NCBI GenBank assembly: GCA_017471405.1
Contig: JAFUTK010000056.1
Location: 34,928 to 98,927, forward strand
Length of the DNA stretch: 64,000 nt
Origin: Ruminococcus sp.
GTDB taxonomy: Bacteria > Bacillota > Clostridia > Oscillospirales > Ruminococcaceae
Direction of reading: 5' to 3'
This document shows positions 41,305-50,516 of the stretch, piece by piece. The number at the start of each line of letters is the position of its first letter. The stretch's first letter is position 1. The position numbers and the translations under genes were made by a program. The notes under the pieces were generated by a model. It had not been told where the DNA came from. It made no database searches and saw only the letters and a list, made by a program, of their open reading frames with translations.

Positions 41305-44300
41305 TTAGCTATGAGTTACTTCAATGCTGTTGAGAGTAAATCTGTTGCGGCTGCCGGTAAAGCTAAGCCCCTCCTCCGAGAAGATGTCGGAGCCTATCTT
41401 GTTGTGGACCGTCCACTTGACGTCACTATTGATGAAGGAGATGCTCTGCTTGTCGTTGTAACCGCCCACTGCCAGCGCCTGGTCGCCGGAGTTCTCTATT
41501 TTCAGCACCGAACCGGTGAGCTCCAGCTCTGTCCTTCCGGTGAGGGCGCCTATGCCTGTGAGCCGCACAGCGCTCAGACTTATCATCAGGCTGGACTCTA
41601 TTACCTTAGTGACGGTGCTCTGCCCGTAGAGGGTGCCTATACCCGCATTGCTGCTGCCGTCGCCGTAGAGCTTAAACGCGCAATTGGCTATGAGCACCTC
41701 CGCATTGCCGGAGACAGACCCCACTCCGACACCGTCGGTGGCGGCAAATTCCAGCGAGATGTTGCAGCTGCGAAGCTCCGCCTTCGTCTCCCCCTCAAGA
41801 GAGCCGATGCACACGCCCTTGTTGCCGTTGGCCTCCAGCACATAAAGCCCGCTGGCTATCTTTATCTCGCCGCCCAGCCCGGAGCCTATGCAGACGCCAT
41901 TGGTGCCGCGGCCCAGTATCTCCACCGAGCCGGTGGGCTCGAAGAACAGCTGCCCGTGCTTCTCCCCGGCGGGAGCGCCGATACCGTAATATTCGGGAGA
42001 GTTCAGCTGTAATCTGATGCTGCCGCCGCCCTCCACAGTGAGCGAGGCCGTTTCGGGGACGTAGATGCCGGTGTTGTGCAGTATATTTTCGCCCACAATC
42101 ACCAGCGTCACCTCAGCGTCCTTTTCAAGCTCTATGCAGGGACGGTTCTTGACGTTGGAGAGGTAAGCATCCTCCAGAGTTATCCTGCCGGAGTAGCCGG
42201 CCTCCACCCTGATATGTATATCCGTTTTCAGGCCGGGAGTGCCGATAACGGCGATATCCTTGTAAACCATAGTCCCCTGCCCCACGACGATCTCGGTGCA
42301 GCCTGACCTTGCCAGTGAGGACAGCGATACTCGGTTGGTCTTTCCGGCGATGTATATCTGGTTGGCAGTGCCCTCCACCTTCTCGCGGTGGAACTGCCTG
42401 ATTTCTTTTCTTACTCGCTCATCTATCTCACTTATGAAGGTGTCCTTGGGGGTGCCGGTGTAGTAGCCTTGGATAAGGTCAGCTCCCATATAGATGACCT
42501 CCCGCAGCTCGTCCACCGTCTCAACTCCCTCCGCCAGAGCCTTGATGCCGTTGTCGTGGCAGAAGTCTATTACCTCCCGGACAAAGTGCTGCTTCTGGGG
42601 CTTATCCTGTATCTCGCTCAGAAGTGCGCGGTCTATCTTGACGTAGTTGGGCATATACCTCAGCAGGTTATTGACGTTTGAATAGCCGGTGCCGTAGTCG
42701 TCGATGGCGGTCTCTATGCCCAGCCTCTCGAAGAAGCCCTTGAGACGGTCCAGATCCTTGTCGTTGAGCTCCGCCTCTTCGGTAAGCTCCACCACCACGC
42801 TGTCGGAGAGCTCTTCAAAATAGCTCTCCAGAGTATCGAAATCTCTGTCGGTTACCCGAACTCCGGGTATGCTGTTGATGAATACCTTTCTGCCGTTCAG
42901 CCTGTCCCTGTTCTCAGCCACTGCTTTGAGGACATTTAAGAAGGTGGCCTTTTCAACGTCAGCAAGGCGCCCCTGCATATCGGCATACTTGATTATCAGC
43001 AGCGGAGGCAGATACTTTTCGGTATTGGAGCGCATCAGCGCCTCGTAGGAGTAGATACCGCCGTCGGTGGTGTTGACAATAGGCTGGAAGCGGTAGGAGA
43101 ACAGGTTATCCTCCAGCACCTTCTCCACCAGGTCGTAGTCGTGCTTCTCCCCGTCGGAGAGGCTGTCGTAAAGCACACGCAGGTCGGCGAATTTGTTGCT
43201 CTGTATCTTCTCCAGCTGCTCGGTGACGTTCTGCATCACCAGATAGCGCCTGAGATTTTCAAAGGCTCGGGATACCAGCCCTATCCAGCGGCGGTAGTTG
43301 GCATCGTAGCTCCTTGCCTCATTTCCGTAGGAGACCACAGCATAGCCAAAGCACTGGTCCTCACAGAATACAGGCGTGAAGAAGTAGGCCGCGGGAGCGT
43401 CCCTCTTCTCGGAAAGCTCCGGCAGCAGAGCGCTGCGCTCAAAGGTGTTGTAGAGCCCTACGTGGCCGTCCTTGCGGTCCCAGTTGTACCTGACGGCATA
43501 GATCATCTTGGCAGGGTAGCCGTCGCTCTTGATGTGCAGCCTGAAATCGTGCTCCATATTCTTCCACGGAGCCGAAAGGCAAAGGTGAAAGCTCTTAGCC
43601 CCTCTAATCTGATAGGCATAGGAATAGATGGTGCCCAGATACTCATTCAGAGAGGTCTGAGCCATCAGGTTCTCCACCATAGTATTGTTGACGGAATCGT
43701 AGCCCTCCTCAGAGATCTCGGTGTCCCAGCGGTCACGCTTAAGGGTAAACTCGGGGATAGTGGTCTCCCTGCAGCCGCAGCTCTCGCCTATGACCAGCTT
43801 TGACTTGACATCGAAGGGAGGGGTCTCCCTGCCGGCGAGCTTATCGAAAATGTACTGCGCCGAATACTCTCCCACCTCCTCGGCGGGTATCATTGATGAG
43901 GTTATGGACTTGGGCGCCGTCTGCCCCTCGAAGGAGGAGTCATAGCTCAGAACTGCGATGTCCTCCGGGATGCGGCAGCCCCGCTGTGTCAGCCCCTTGC
44001 AGAGACCTATAGCCATAGGGTCGTTGGCGCAGACCACTGCCTGAGGCAGCTTGCCCTTTGCCAGCAGCTGCTCGGCGCAGAGCTCACCGCTCTGATACCA
44101 GAAGTCTCCGTAGATGACCCTGTCCTCCGGGACGGTCAGCCCGTGAGCCGCCATTGAGTCCCGGTAGGCCTGCAAGCGCTGCTGGGAGTGCTTGTGCCAG
44201 CGTTTACCTGTCAGGAAGGCGATATCCGTAAAGCCGTGTACCTCGATGAGGTGGTCCACCAGCTCCACCACTGCGCTGTAGCCGTCGGTGAATACGCTGG

Positions 44301-44634
44301 GGAAGTAGGGGCTGTCCTTCTCGATGACCAGCACAGGCTTGCCCTCAAAGCTCTCGTGGAGACGCTCCTCAAGGCGCTGCGCCTCGCCGGCGGTCTGGAT
44401 AGTATCCTCAAGAATCACCACTCCGTCAAAGGCAGAGGGCTCCACCAATGTAAATATATTAGCCTCGCCGCGCTCACGCTCGACGGTGTCCTGATATTTT
44501 CTGTACATCGAAAAGATACAGACGTCCATATCAAAGCCGAAGGCCTTTTTCAGAAATCCTGAGATAAAGCTGCTCTGGTATGCCTCGTCGGCCTGTCCGA
44601 CAAGCAATGCGATGCGGGTCCTGCGGTCTGCCAC
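41305..44634 (-). CDS. sugar-sensor / EAL phosphodiesterase / beta-helix fusion protein
   Basis: The 1109-residue protein lacks signal peptide and membrane helices, so it is cytoplasmic. Residues ~5-285 are a LacI/periplasmic-binding-like sensor without the LacI helix-turn-helix. A ~200-residue middle part is GAF-like in layout. Residues ~500-745 form an EAL domain with its catalytic set intact: E531 (EAL), N587, E616, D645-D646 (DDYGTGYSN), K666, E702 and Q722, so it should hydrolyse c-di-GMP. Residues ~760-1095 are glycine-patterned repeats ([AV]CIGS..GE, GVGVGSVSG, AGIGTLYG), consistent with a right-handed beta-helix. It starts with GTG after AGGAGG, behind a TTGCAT-17-TATAAT promoter. Confidence 0.85.
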   Translation of the reverse strand: MADRRTRIALLVGQADEAYQSSFISGFLKKAFGFDMDVCIFSMYRKYQDTVERERGEANIFTLVEPSAFDGVVILEDTIQTAGEAQRLEERLHESFEGKPVLVIEKDSPYFPSVFTDGYSAVVELVDHLIEVHGFTDIAFLTGKRWHKHSQQRLQAYRDSMAAHGLTVPEDRVIYGDFWYQSGELCAEQLLAKGKLPQAVVCANDPMAIGLCKGLTQRGCRIPEDIAVLSYDSSFEGQTAPKSITSSMIPAEEVGEYSAQYIFDKLAGRETPPFDVKSKLVIGESCGCRETTIPEFTLKRDRWDTEISEEGYDSVNNTMVENLMAQTSLNEYLGTIYSYAYQIRGAKSFHLCLSAPWKNMEHDFRLHIKSDGYPAKMIYAVRYNWDRKDGHVGLYNTFERSALLPELSEKRDAPAAYFFTPVFCEDQCFGYAVVSYGNEARSYDANYRRWIGLVSRAFENLRRYLVMQNVTEQLEKIQSNKFADLRVLYDSLSDGEKHDYDLVEKVLEDNLFSYRFQPIVNTTDGGIYSYEALMRSNTEKYLPPLLIIKYADMQGRLADVEKATFLNVLKAVAENRDRLNGRKVFINSIPGVRVTDRDFDTLESYFEELSDSVVVELTEEAELNDKDLDRLKGFFERLGIETAIDDYGTGYSNVNNLLRYMPNYVKIDRALLSEIQDKPQKQHFVREVIDFCHDNGIKALAEGVETVDELREVIYMGADLIQGYYTGTPKDTFISEIDERVRKEIRQFHREKVEGTANQIYIAGKTNRVSLSSLARSGCTEIVVGQGTMVYKDIAVIGTPGLKTDIHIRVEAGYSGRITLEDAYLSNVKNRPCIELEKDAEVTLVIVGENILHNTGIYVPETASLTVEGGGSIRLQLNSPEYYGIGAPAGEKHGQLFFEPTGSVEILGRGTNGVCIGSGLGGEIKIASGLYVLEANGNKGVCIGSLEGETKAELRSCNISLEFAATDGVGVGSVSGNAEVLIANCAFKLYGDGSSNAGIGTLYGQSTVTKVIESSLMISLSAVRLTGIGALTGRTELELTGSVLKIENSGDQALAVGGYNDKQSISFINSDVKWTVHNKIGSDIFSEEGLSFTGSRNRFTLNSIEVTHS

Positions 44635-44672
44635 GTTTATCCTCCTAACGGTAAAAGAGTTATGCTTTTTTA

Positions 44673-44701
44673 ATTATAACATATATAATATTAAAATGCA
44701 A
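44673..44701 (-). promoter_or_regulatory. promoter of the EAL fusion gene
   Basis: Minus strand TTGCAT, 17 bases, TATAAT, 38 bases upstream of the GTG start. Confidence 0.7.
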
Positions 44702-44759
44702 ACATTTTTTCTCCGTCCCGGAGCGTCCTAGCTTATCTTATAACAGCTGCCCTCCCATT

Positions 44760-46058
44760 TCAGGCTTCCCCACCGAACAGAAAACGTCCCTGCCCGTCGT
44801 CCCAGAGCATAACATCTCCGGTGACGGCATCGATAAAGATCGCCCGGCGCTGTTCAAAGGTTACGTCGATTTTGTTCATATCAGTATCGCTGAGCGTCAG
44901 CACCCACATAGGGTGGAATTCATAGCTGACATCGCTGCCGTCCGTCTGAGTGATCATATGATCGCTGTATTCCAGCGATATCCGTACCGGCTTGTACACC
45001 TCAAAGGGAGCCAGCAGCTTTTCAGCGTGAGCAAGGGCGGACTCCAAGGTTATCAGCTTGTCCTGCTCATTTTTCTCCGATACAAAGAAATCGCACTTGC
45101 CAAGCTGCTCCACCTTTCCCGGAGCAAAGATGCCTATATGAAGATACTCCTTGGCCATATACTCCGGTTTCTGAGCGAAACCGTACCGCGAGAACGGGAT
45201 ATTCCCCACTGTCTGCTCGTACACAAAATAATAGTAATGATTTCCCGGGTCGGTGACCTCCTCACCGTTGCCGCTGCCGTCGCCTATATAGACCTTTACG
45301 GCTCTCGCTCCGTCATAGTTTTCAAGGAAAGGAGCAAGCTCGTTTTTAACATAGCTGTCGGCAAATTCCAGCGCTTCGGTCAGAGGATAGTCCTCCCCCG
45401 CAACACTGTAGGATACCCCCTCAATGTCGTCCTTCAGAAGGTCGTAAGACCTGATGTAGGGGAAAAAATTTGAGCCCTTTATTCTCCACTCGTCAGTATA
45501 GTAAGCTGTAATATCTCCGCCGGAGGTGATGTTGACCGAATACTTGTCAATGCCGTAGGCGGAATAGCCGCAGCCGTCGGGCAACATCGGCTGCTGATCT
45601 TGATAGCCCTCATAATTCACCCCGAAGTCCGAGGGGTCCAGCCCCTGTGATAGATACGGCGCCGCATCGACCTCATAGCTCCTTATTCCATATGGGACAA
45701 CATACTGCGGCTTTTCGCCCGCGAACATAAGGGTAAAATCCTCGAGCATTTTATCAAGGTCGGCTGCTCCCTCGTCTGCAAAGCCGCTGCCCTTAATGAT
45801 GTAAGCCTTTTCTGCCGGAGCCACATCAAGCAGCATGTCCTCAGAAAGGACTATATTCTGATATTTGTTCCCCAGCACGTTTGCCGCATTCTTCGTCGCG
45901 TTCTCCACCGTATCATATACAAGATCAGAGTCAGCCTTGCTTTCAAGGCTGTCGGTAACGGAGCTGTTCTCCGCACGCTCCCTGACGGTGTCGGGGACGT
46001 CGGCGCAGGCTGACAGCATCAATGCGGCAAGGGTAAGTGTAAGTATATTTTTTCTCAT
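44760..46058 (-). CDS. exported lipoprotein, PepSY-like C-terminus
   Basis: The 432-residue precursor has lipobox LMLSAC (Cys18) and equals the 5250-6548 product in length. The two align throughout (NKYQNIVLSED, VAPAEKAYII, TLESALAHAEKLLAPFEVYK, FHPMWVLTL, QRRAIFIDAVTGDVMLWDD). The final ~90 residues resemble a PepSY-type domain. The start is the ATG after GGAGGG. The frame stays open 47 codons further upstream, through the conserved leader. Function is unknown. Duplicates at distant loci suggest a family with varied ligands. Confidence 0.75.
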   Translation of the reverse strand: MRKNILTLTLAALMLSACADVPDTVRERAENSSVTDSLESKADSDLVYDTVENATKNAANVLGNKYQNIVLSEDMLLDVAPAEKAYIIKGSGFADEGAADLDKMLEDFTLMFAGEKPQYVVPYGIRSYEVDAAPYLSQGLDPSDFGVNYEGYQDQQPMLPDGCGYSAYGIDKYSVNITSGGDITAYYTDEWRIKGSNFFPYIRSYDLLKDDIEGVSYSVAGEDYPLTEALEFADSYVKNELAPFLENYDGARAVKVYIGDGSGNGEEVTDPGNHYYYFVYEQTVGNIPFSRYGFAQKPEYMAKEYLHIGIFAPGKVEQLGKCDFFVSEKNEQDKLITLESALAHAEKLLAPFEVYKPVRISLEYSDHMITQTDGSDVSYEFHPMWVLTLSDTDMNKIDVTFEQRRAIFIDAVTGDVMLWDDGQGRFLFGGEA

Positions 46059-46208
46059 AGCTATCCCTCCTGAAAACATATACGACAAAAATCCGGGTTT
46101 ACGCAAAAAATTTCTGCTTTTACTGATAAATTCTCCGTTATGCACAATCCCGGAACTGATGTTTTGGGTAATCTGCTGATGATTATACTGCCTTTCCATC
46201 TTCGGGCA

Positions 46209-46242
46209 TAAAAAAGACGCCGGCGCAGGCCAGCGTCTTTAA
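46209..46242 (-). terminator. intrinsic terminator of the MacB-like operon
   Basis: Minus strand AAAGACGCTGG-CCTG-CGCCGGCGTCTTTTTT hairpin, 18 bases past the permease stop. Confidence 0.85.
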
Positions 46243-46259
46243 GTTTTTCAGCAGATGTA

Positions 46260-48557
46260 TTACTCCATTCCCTTCAGCACGCCTACCATATCAATGTGCT
46301 TTATGCGGCGCGAAAAGAGGAAGCCTACCAGTATTGACACGCCCATTACGAAGGCCGCGGCCAGCAGGTAGGAGCTTAGGCTCATAGCGCAGGGCCAGTC
46401 GATGGAGTCGCCGTTGGAGTCCATCATCGCCTGCAATGCCATCTTGCCGAAGGGCATTCCGCAGAGAACTCCGATAATCGAGAGCCAAAGATTCTGTGTG
46501 GAGATGAGCCTGCGTATCTGCGAGCTAGTAAAGCCCATTACCTTTAAAGTCGCCAGCTCCTTTTCACGCTCGTTGAAGCTGAGGTTGCCGGAGTTGTAAA
46601 GCACCACCACAATCAGTATCACTGCGAACAGCACCATAAAGTACACCAACAGGTCCATTACCTCCATACTCTTGTCGAAAGATGCGCGAAGGTCTGTCAT
46701 ACTGTGAACGGCGGAAACGCACTCGTCGCCCTTGACGAAGGTGCAGTCGTTTTTTGATACCATCATTACCGGCCTGAACTCCAGCCCCAGCGCTTCGTAG
46801 TCCTCCCGCAGCATCGTGATGCCGGTAACGGAGGGGTGTCGTGAGATGAGCCCTACGGTGCTTTCGTTCCAGCTGCTGCCGTCGGCGGTCTTCCAGTAGA
46901 CCTTGTCGCCCTTTTTGAGCGCCAGCTTGTCGGCCTGTTTCATCGTCAGGGCAACGGTGCCCTTCTCTATGGGAACTACGTCCAGCTCCCGGTCAGAGAC
47001 GCGGTAAAGCCCCTTCCCCTCAGACACTGCCAGCTTGCAGCTGATTATCTCGTCAGAGGTGGGACGTGAGCTGGCAGCGATGGATATGGGCTGCATCGAG
47101 ATGAGCTCGCCGTCTATCTGTGCTCTTAGGTCCTCTGCCTGCTCAAGGGTGGCATTGTCCTTGAACAGCACCTGATAGGAGTAATTCTGTATGTCGGAGA
47201 AGTACCACTCCTTGACGTAATCCACCGTATCGTATGCGCCGAGACCCAGCAGCATTACTATCATACCCATCATAGTGCCGAACACGCCCATAACTGCCCG
47301 CAGCTTTGAGCGGGAAACGTCCCTGAGGTTGTAGCGAGTGTTGAAGCCCAGCTTGTTCCAGAAGGGGAGCTTCTCGAAAATGCAGGGGTCGGCGGAAACG
47401 GTGACCGCCGGGCGCAGAGCCTCGGAGGGATGTATTTTCAGTATCCTGCGGCAGCTGATAAAGGCAGCTCCGGAGCATATGAGCACTATCACCGCTGCCA
47501 GAATAACGCTCTTAAGGTCATACCCTGCCTTCCAGTTCGGGACGGAGTAGAACTCCCCGCCGAACATATCCACCATTATCTTGCCAAGAGTGAAAATGCC
47601 GAGGATAATTCCCGCGATGCAGCCCAGCGCCGAAAGCACAAGGCTAAAGCTGACGTAGTGGCGGATTATCTTGCCGTTGCGCATTCCCAGCGCGTTGAGG
47701 GTGCCTATCTGGGTGCGCTGCTGGGCTACCATTCTCTTCATAGTGGTGGTGATGACGAGCAGCGCTATCGCTACGAACACAAAGGAGAACACATAAGAAA
47801 AGCTGTCGTGCTGGGCAAGCTCATCGGTGAGGCGGTTGTAGCCGTCGATGCTCTTGCGGTCTGCAAGGTAGGCATAGCCGCCGTCCAGTGCCTTGGAGAT
47901 ATCCTCCTCCAGCTTGAGGGGGTCGCCCTTGCAGGTGAATACCATCTCGTTATATACCCGCAGCTCCTCCGGCAACACGTTCATCGAAAGATATGCAAAG
48001 CCGATGTTGTGGAAGTCTGTATCGGTATCTGTGGAGGCGCAGGCGAACTCATATTCCGGTGTCGCCACAAAGCCCCTGATAGTCTTTTCGATATCCTGCC
48101 CCAGAACGTGAACGGTGAAGCTGTCGCCTATTTTCAGGTTCCACGCCTTGGCGAAGCGGTAGAACAGCCACACGCCCTCGGTATCTGTGGGGTCGTAGTC
48201 TGCGCCCTCCATCGTGTAGGGCTTGGTGACGGTATTATCAGTCTGGAAGTAGCAGTATACCTCGGCGGTGTTGAAGCTCTCGTCCGCCTTGCCCAGTACC
48301 TCAGTCCTCAGCTGGACGTCCTCTATTCCGTCGACACCGGAGAGCTTTGCAGCACTTTCGCTGTCAAAGCCCGCCCCGAAGAGCCAGCCGTCGGAGAAAT
48401 TGGTGTCCTTATTGAACTGCTCCCTTGCCTTTCCGCCGCCGATGACATTCGCCTGAAAGCCGGTGTAGCACCACATCGCCACCAGCGACAGCAGGAAAAT
48501 GGAAAAGAACTGTGCGAGATTGCTTCTGATATCCCGCAGCATTTTTCTGTTAAGCAT
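46260..48557 (-). CDS. MacB/FtsX-type ABC permease (two FtsX domains)
   Basis: The 765-residue permease starts with a membrane helix (residues ~15-35), a large extracytoplasmic region, and a three-helix FtsX core at about 255-370. A second outer domain and a second FtsX core at the C-terminus end in the motif GVLKGME. This double layout is typical of mechanotransmission-type permeases that act on lipoproteins, peptides or antimicrobials at the cell surface rather than moving solutes across. The ATPase gene lies 12 bases upstream. The operon is headed by a GTTAGC palindrome shared with the DUF2325 operon. Confidence 0.88.
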   Translation of the reverse strand: MLNRKMLRDIRSNLAQFFSIFLLSLVAMWCYTGFQANVIGGGKAREQFNKDTNFSDGWLFGAGFDSESAAKLSGVDGIEDVQLRTEVLGKADESFNTAEVYCYFQTDNTVTKPYTMEGADYDPTDTEGVWLFYRFAKAWNLKIGDSFTVHVLGQDIEKTIRGFVATPEYEFACASTDTDTDFHNIGFAYLSMNVLPEELRVYNEMVFTCKGDPLKLEEDISKALDGGYAYLADRKSIDGYNRLTDELAQHDSFSYVFSFVFVAIALLVITTTMKRMVAQQRTQIGTLNALGMRNGKIIRHYVSFSLVLSALGCIAGIILGIFTLGKIMVDMFGGEFYSVPNWKAGYDLKSVILAAVIVLICSGAAFISCRRILKIHPSEALRPAVTVSADPCIFEKLPFWNKLGFNTRYNLRDVSRSKLRAVMGVFGTMMGMIVMLLGLGAYDTVDYVKEWYFSDIQNYSYQVLFKDNATLEQAEDLRAQIDGELISMQPISIAASSRPTSDEIISCKLAVSEGKGLYRVSDRELDVVPIEKGTVALTMKQADKLALKKGDKVYWKTADGSSWNESTVGLISRHPSVTGITMLREDYEALGLEFRPVMMVSKNDCTFVKGDECVSAVHSMTDLRASFDKSMEVMDLLVYFMVLFAVILIVVVLYNSGNLSFNEREKELATLKVMGFTSSQIRRLISTQNLWLSIIGVLCGMPFGKMALQAMMDSNGDSIDWPCAMSLSSYLLAAAFVMGVSILVGFLFSRRIKHIDMVGVLKGME

Positions 48558-48569
48558 CTGCCCACCGCC

Positions 48570-49277
48570 TTACCATTCGATCTCGCTGACCGAGAGGGGC
48601 TTTTCGTTGGTCCTGACGGAGCTTATCTTGCCGTTGCGCATATGTATCACCTTGTTGGCGCACTTGGCGATGTCGGCGTTATGTGTAACTAGGATAACAG
48701 TATTGCCCTCCTCAGTGGAGAGCTTCTGGAGCATCTCGATGACCAGCTTGCCGGTCTCGGAATCCAGCGCTCCGGTGGGCTCGTCGCCTAAGATTATCTT
48801 GGGATTTTTAGCCAGCGCTCTGGCAATTGACACCCTCTGCTGCTGACCGCCGGACATCTGCGAGGGGAACTTTTTCTTCTGGTCGGAAAGCCCTACCCGG
48901 TCAAGCATCTCGTCCGGGTCGAGGGCGTCCTTTTTGATGTCGCGCACCAGCGCTACGTTCTCATAGGCCGTCAACCCCGGAAGAAGATTATAGAACTGGA
49001 ATATAAAGCCGATGGTATCGGCGCGGTAGTGGGAAAGCTGCTTGTCGCTGTAGGCGGAGATGTCGTTGCCGTCCACGATGACCTTGCCCTCAGTGGGAAC
49101 GTCCATTCCTCCCAGCATATTCAGCACTGTGGATTTACCTGCTCCCGAGCGCCCGAGTATCACCACGAACTCGCCCTTGTCGATAGTGAAGCTGACGTGG
49201 TCTACAGCCACCTGCAAGCCCTCGCCCTTACCGTAGGTCTTGACTACATCTTTAAATTCTACTGCTGTATTGCTCAT
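48570..49277 (-). CDS. MacB/LolD-type ABC ATPase
   Basis: The ~235-residue ATPase has Walker A GRSGAGKST, signature MSGGQQQRVSIARAL and Walker B IILGDEPTGALDS, with the FQFYNLLPGLTAYENV Q-loop of the LolD/MacB class. It drives the FtsX-type permease encoded next. I chose the ATG five bases after GGTGAG; an in-frame GTG lies three codons upstream. The promoter (TTGACT-17-TATACT) carries a palindromic operator just after the transcription start. Confidence 0.92.
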   Translation of the reverse strand: MSNTAVEFKDVVKTYGKGEGLQVAVDHVSFTIDKGEFVVILGRSGAGKSTVLNMLGGMDVPTEGKVIVDGNDISAYSDKQLSHYRADTIGFIFQFYNLLPGLTAYENVALVRDIKKDALDPDEMLDRVGLSDQKKKFPSQMSGGQQQRVSIARALAKNPKIILGDEPTGALDSETGKLVIEMLQKLSTEEGNTVILVTHNADIAKCANKVIHMRNGKISSVRTNEKPLSVSEIEW

Positions 49278-49300
49278 TTTACTCACCCCTGTAAATATAT

Positions 49301-49316
49301 GTTAGCTAATGCTAAC
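49301..49316 (-). promoter_or_regulatory. palindromic operator GTTAGC-TAAT-GCTAAC
   Basis: A perfect 16-bp palindrome identical in its arms to those at 24172 and 24206, placed 11 bases after the -10 hexamer of the MacB-like operon. This points to one repressor controlling both operons. Confidence 0.75.
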
Positions 49317-49327
49317 CCCAATTTGAC

Positions 49328-49356
49328 AGTATAGCACATATTCTGAGAAAAGTCAA
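49328..49356 (-). promoter_or_regulatory. promoter of the MacB-like operon
   Basis: Minus strand TTGACT, 17 bases, TATACT, 51 bases upstream of the start codon. Confidence 0.75.
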
Positions 49357-49377
49357 GCTTACAGGGAATTTTATTAG

Positions 49378-49520
49378 GGAAATCAATTTTCATAGAATAT
49401 TTGTACAAAATTGCCGCTGCGCGGCAATTTGGGGGCTCTGAAAAGGGTATTCCCCCTGCCGCAGGGGGGGAATACCCTTTTCCGCAGAAATATGTCTTAA
49501 TAATTCAAAAATTGATTTCC
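49378..49520. repeat. inverted-repeat-bounded block with internal hairpins (includes repeat copy 9)
   Basis: A 13-bp perfect inverted repeat (GGAAATCAATTTT / AAAATTGATTTCC) bounds the block. Inside are an AAATTGCCGC-TGC-GCGGCAATTT hairpin at about 49408-49431 and a module A hairpin of the interspersed family at 49437-49486 (GAAAAGGGTATTCCCCC core). This makes up most of the 314-base gap between the ABC ATPase and the AraC gene; no gene is present. Confidence 0.65.
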
Positions 49521-49591
49521 GTGGGGTTTTTATTTGTATCTTAAGGACGTTCCGAACATTTTAAGCCTCCGCACTTTTTGAATACATCACC

Positions 49592-50383
49592 TCATCTGCC
49601 ACTGGGTTTCTCACCGAAGCGCTTAACATATGCCTTGTAAAACACAGAATAATCCTTGAAGCCGCATTTCTCTGCGGCTCTTTTGGCACTCTCCCCGCCT
49701 TGCAGCAGCTCCCTTGCCCTTACCAGCCGCTTGGCGGTGATGTAAGCCCAAGGGGAGGCGCCTGTAGCCGCCTTAAACAGTCGGGAGAACTGTGAGGTGC
49801 TGAGAAAGAAATGCTCCGCCAGCAGCTCCACTGTTATATCCCTGCAAAGCATATCGTTGACGTATCTGACTATGTATTCTGATAGTGTCAGCTCTGCGGA
49901 GGGCTTATGCCCGGTCTGTTCTCCCAGCCTTTCCATAAGGCTCGAAAGCCTTGTGATGAACAGGAGCGTTCTGCCGTAGCTGTCGCCGTCGAAATATGCC
50001 AGCTCCCGCAAAGTGCCTTCAAGCTCCGGCAGGAAGTAAAGGTTTTGCCTTCCCAGCGGACGCTCTGTATACGGGCGCAGAAGCCTGCGCTCCGGGTCGA
50101 AGCCGTCGAACAGCGAAAGAGGGAAATTCACCGCGTAGCGCTCATACCTCTCCGCACTCAAAAAGCGGATGCAGTGTGCCTCCCCGGGGCGCATTATCAG
50201 CAAGCTTCCCCGCTGTAGCGGATAAACAGAGCCCTCCACCAGATACTCTGCATTCCCCGAGATGAAACAGAATACCTCGCACCTATCGTGAATGTGAAAA
50301 TCAACGCCCCTGTTGTCAGGCGCCTCGTCTATGGCGTGACGGATATACAAGCCGTCCCGGTCAATTTCTCTGAGAAAGTCCAT
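49592..50383 (-). CDS. AraC-family transcription regulator
   Basis: The 263-residue regulator has an N-terminal cupin sensing domain (HIHDRCEVFCFISG, RPGEAHCIRF) and a C-terminal pair of helix-turn-helices (LLAEHFFLSTSQFSRLFKAATG; AAEKCGFKDYSVFYKAYVKRFG). It is divergent from the isomerase/dehydrogenase operon, which it probably activates in response to a sugar. The start is the ATG after GGGAGG; an earlier ATG in frame lies in the promoter region. Two TTGCAA motifs 22 bases apart in the gap are candidate binding sites. Confidence 0.88.
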   Translation of the reverse strand: MDFLREIDRDGLYIRHAIDEAPDNRGVDFHIHDRCEVFCFISGNAEYLVEGSVYPLQRGSLLIMRPGEAHCIRFLSAERYERYAVNFPLSLFDGFDPERRLLRPYTERPLGRQNLYFLPELEGTLRELAYFDGDSYGRTLLFITRLSSLMERLGEQTGHKPSAELTLSEYIVRYVNDMLCRDITVELLAEHFFLSTSQFSRLFKAATGASPWAYITAKRLVRARELLQGGESAKRAAEKCGFKDYSVFYKAYVKRFGEKPSGR

Positions 50384-50427
50384 ACTCTCGCCTCCCTTGT
50401 TATCATCATAGCACATTATGCGCGAAA

Positions 50428-50484
50428 TTGCAATATATATTGATGATTTTTGCAATTGTAATGCAAATCATTCTATGCTATTAT
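50428..50484 (+). promoter_or_regulatory. AraC-type operator region and isomerase promoter
   Basis: TTGCAA occurs at 50428-50433 and 50450-50455 (22-base period) and ATGCAA follows. The rightward promoter is TTGTAA, 17 bases, TATTAT (50456-50484). Direct repeats next to a weak -35 fit AraC-type activation. Confidence 0.45.
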
Positions 50485-50516
50485 TATCTCAACAAAACAG
50501 CTTGGAGGTAGTCACT

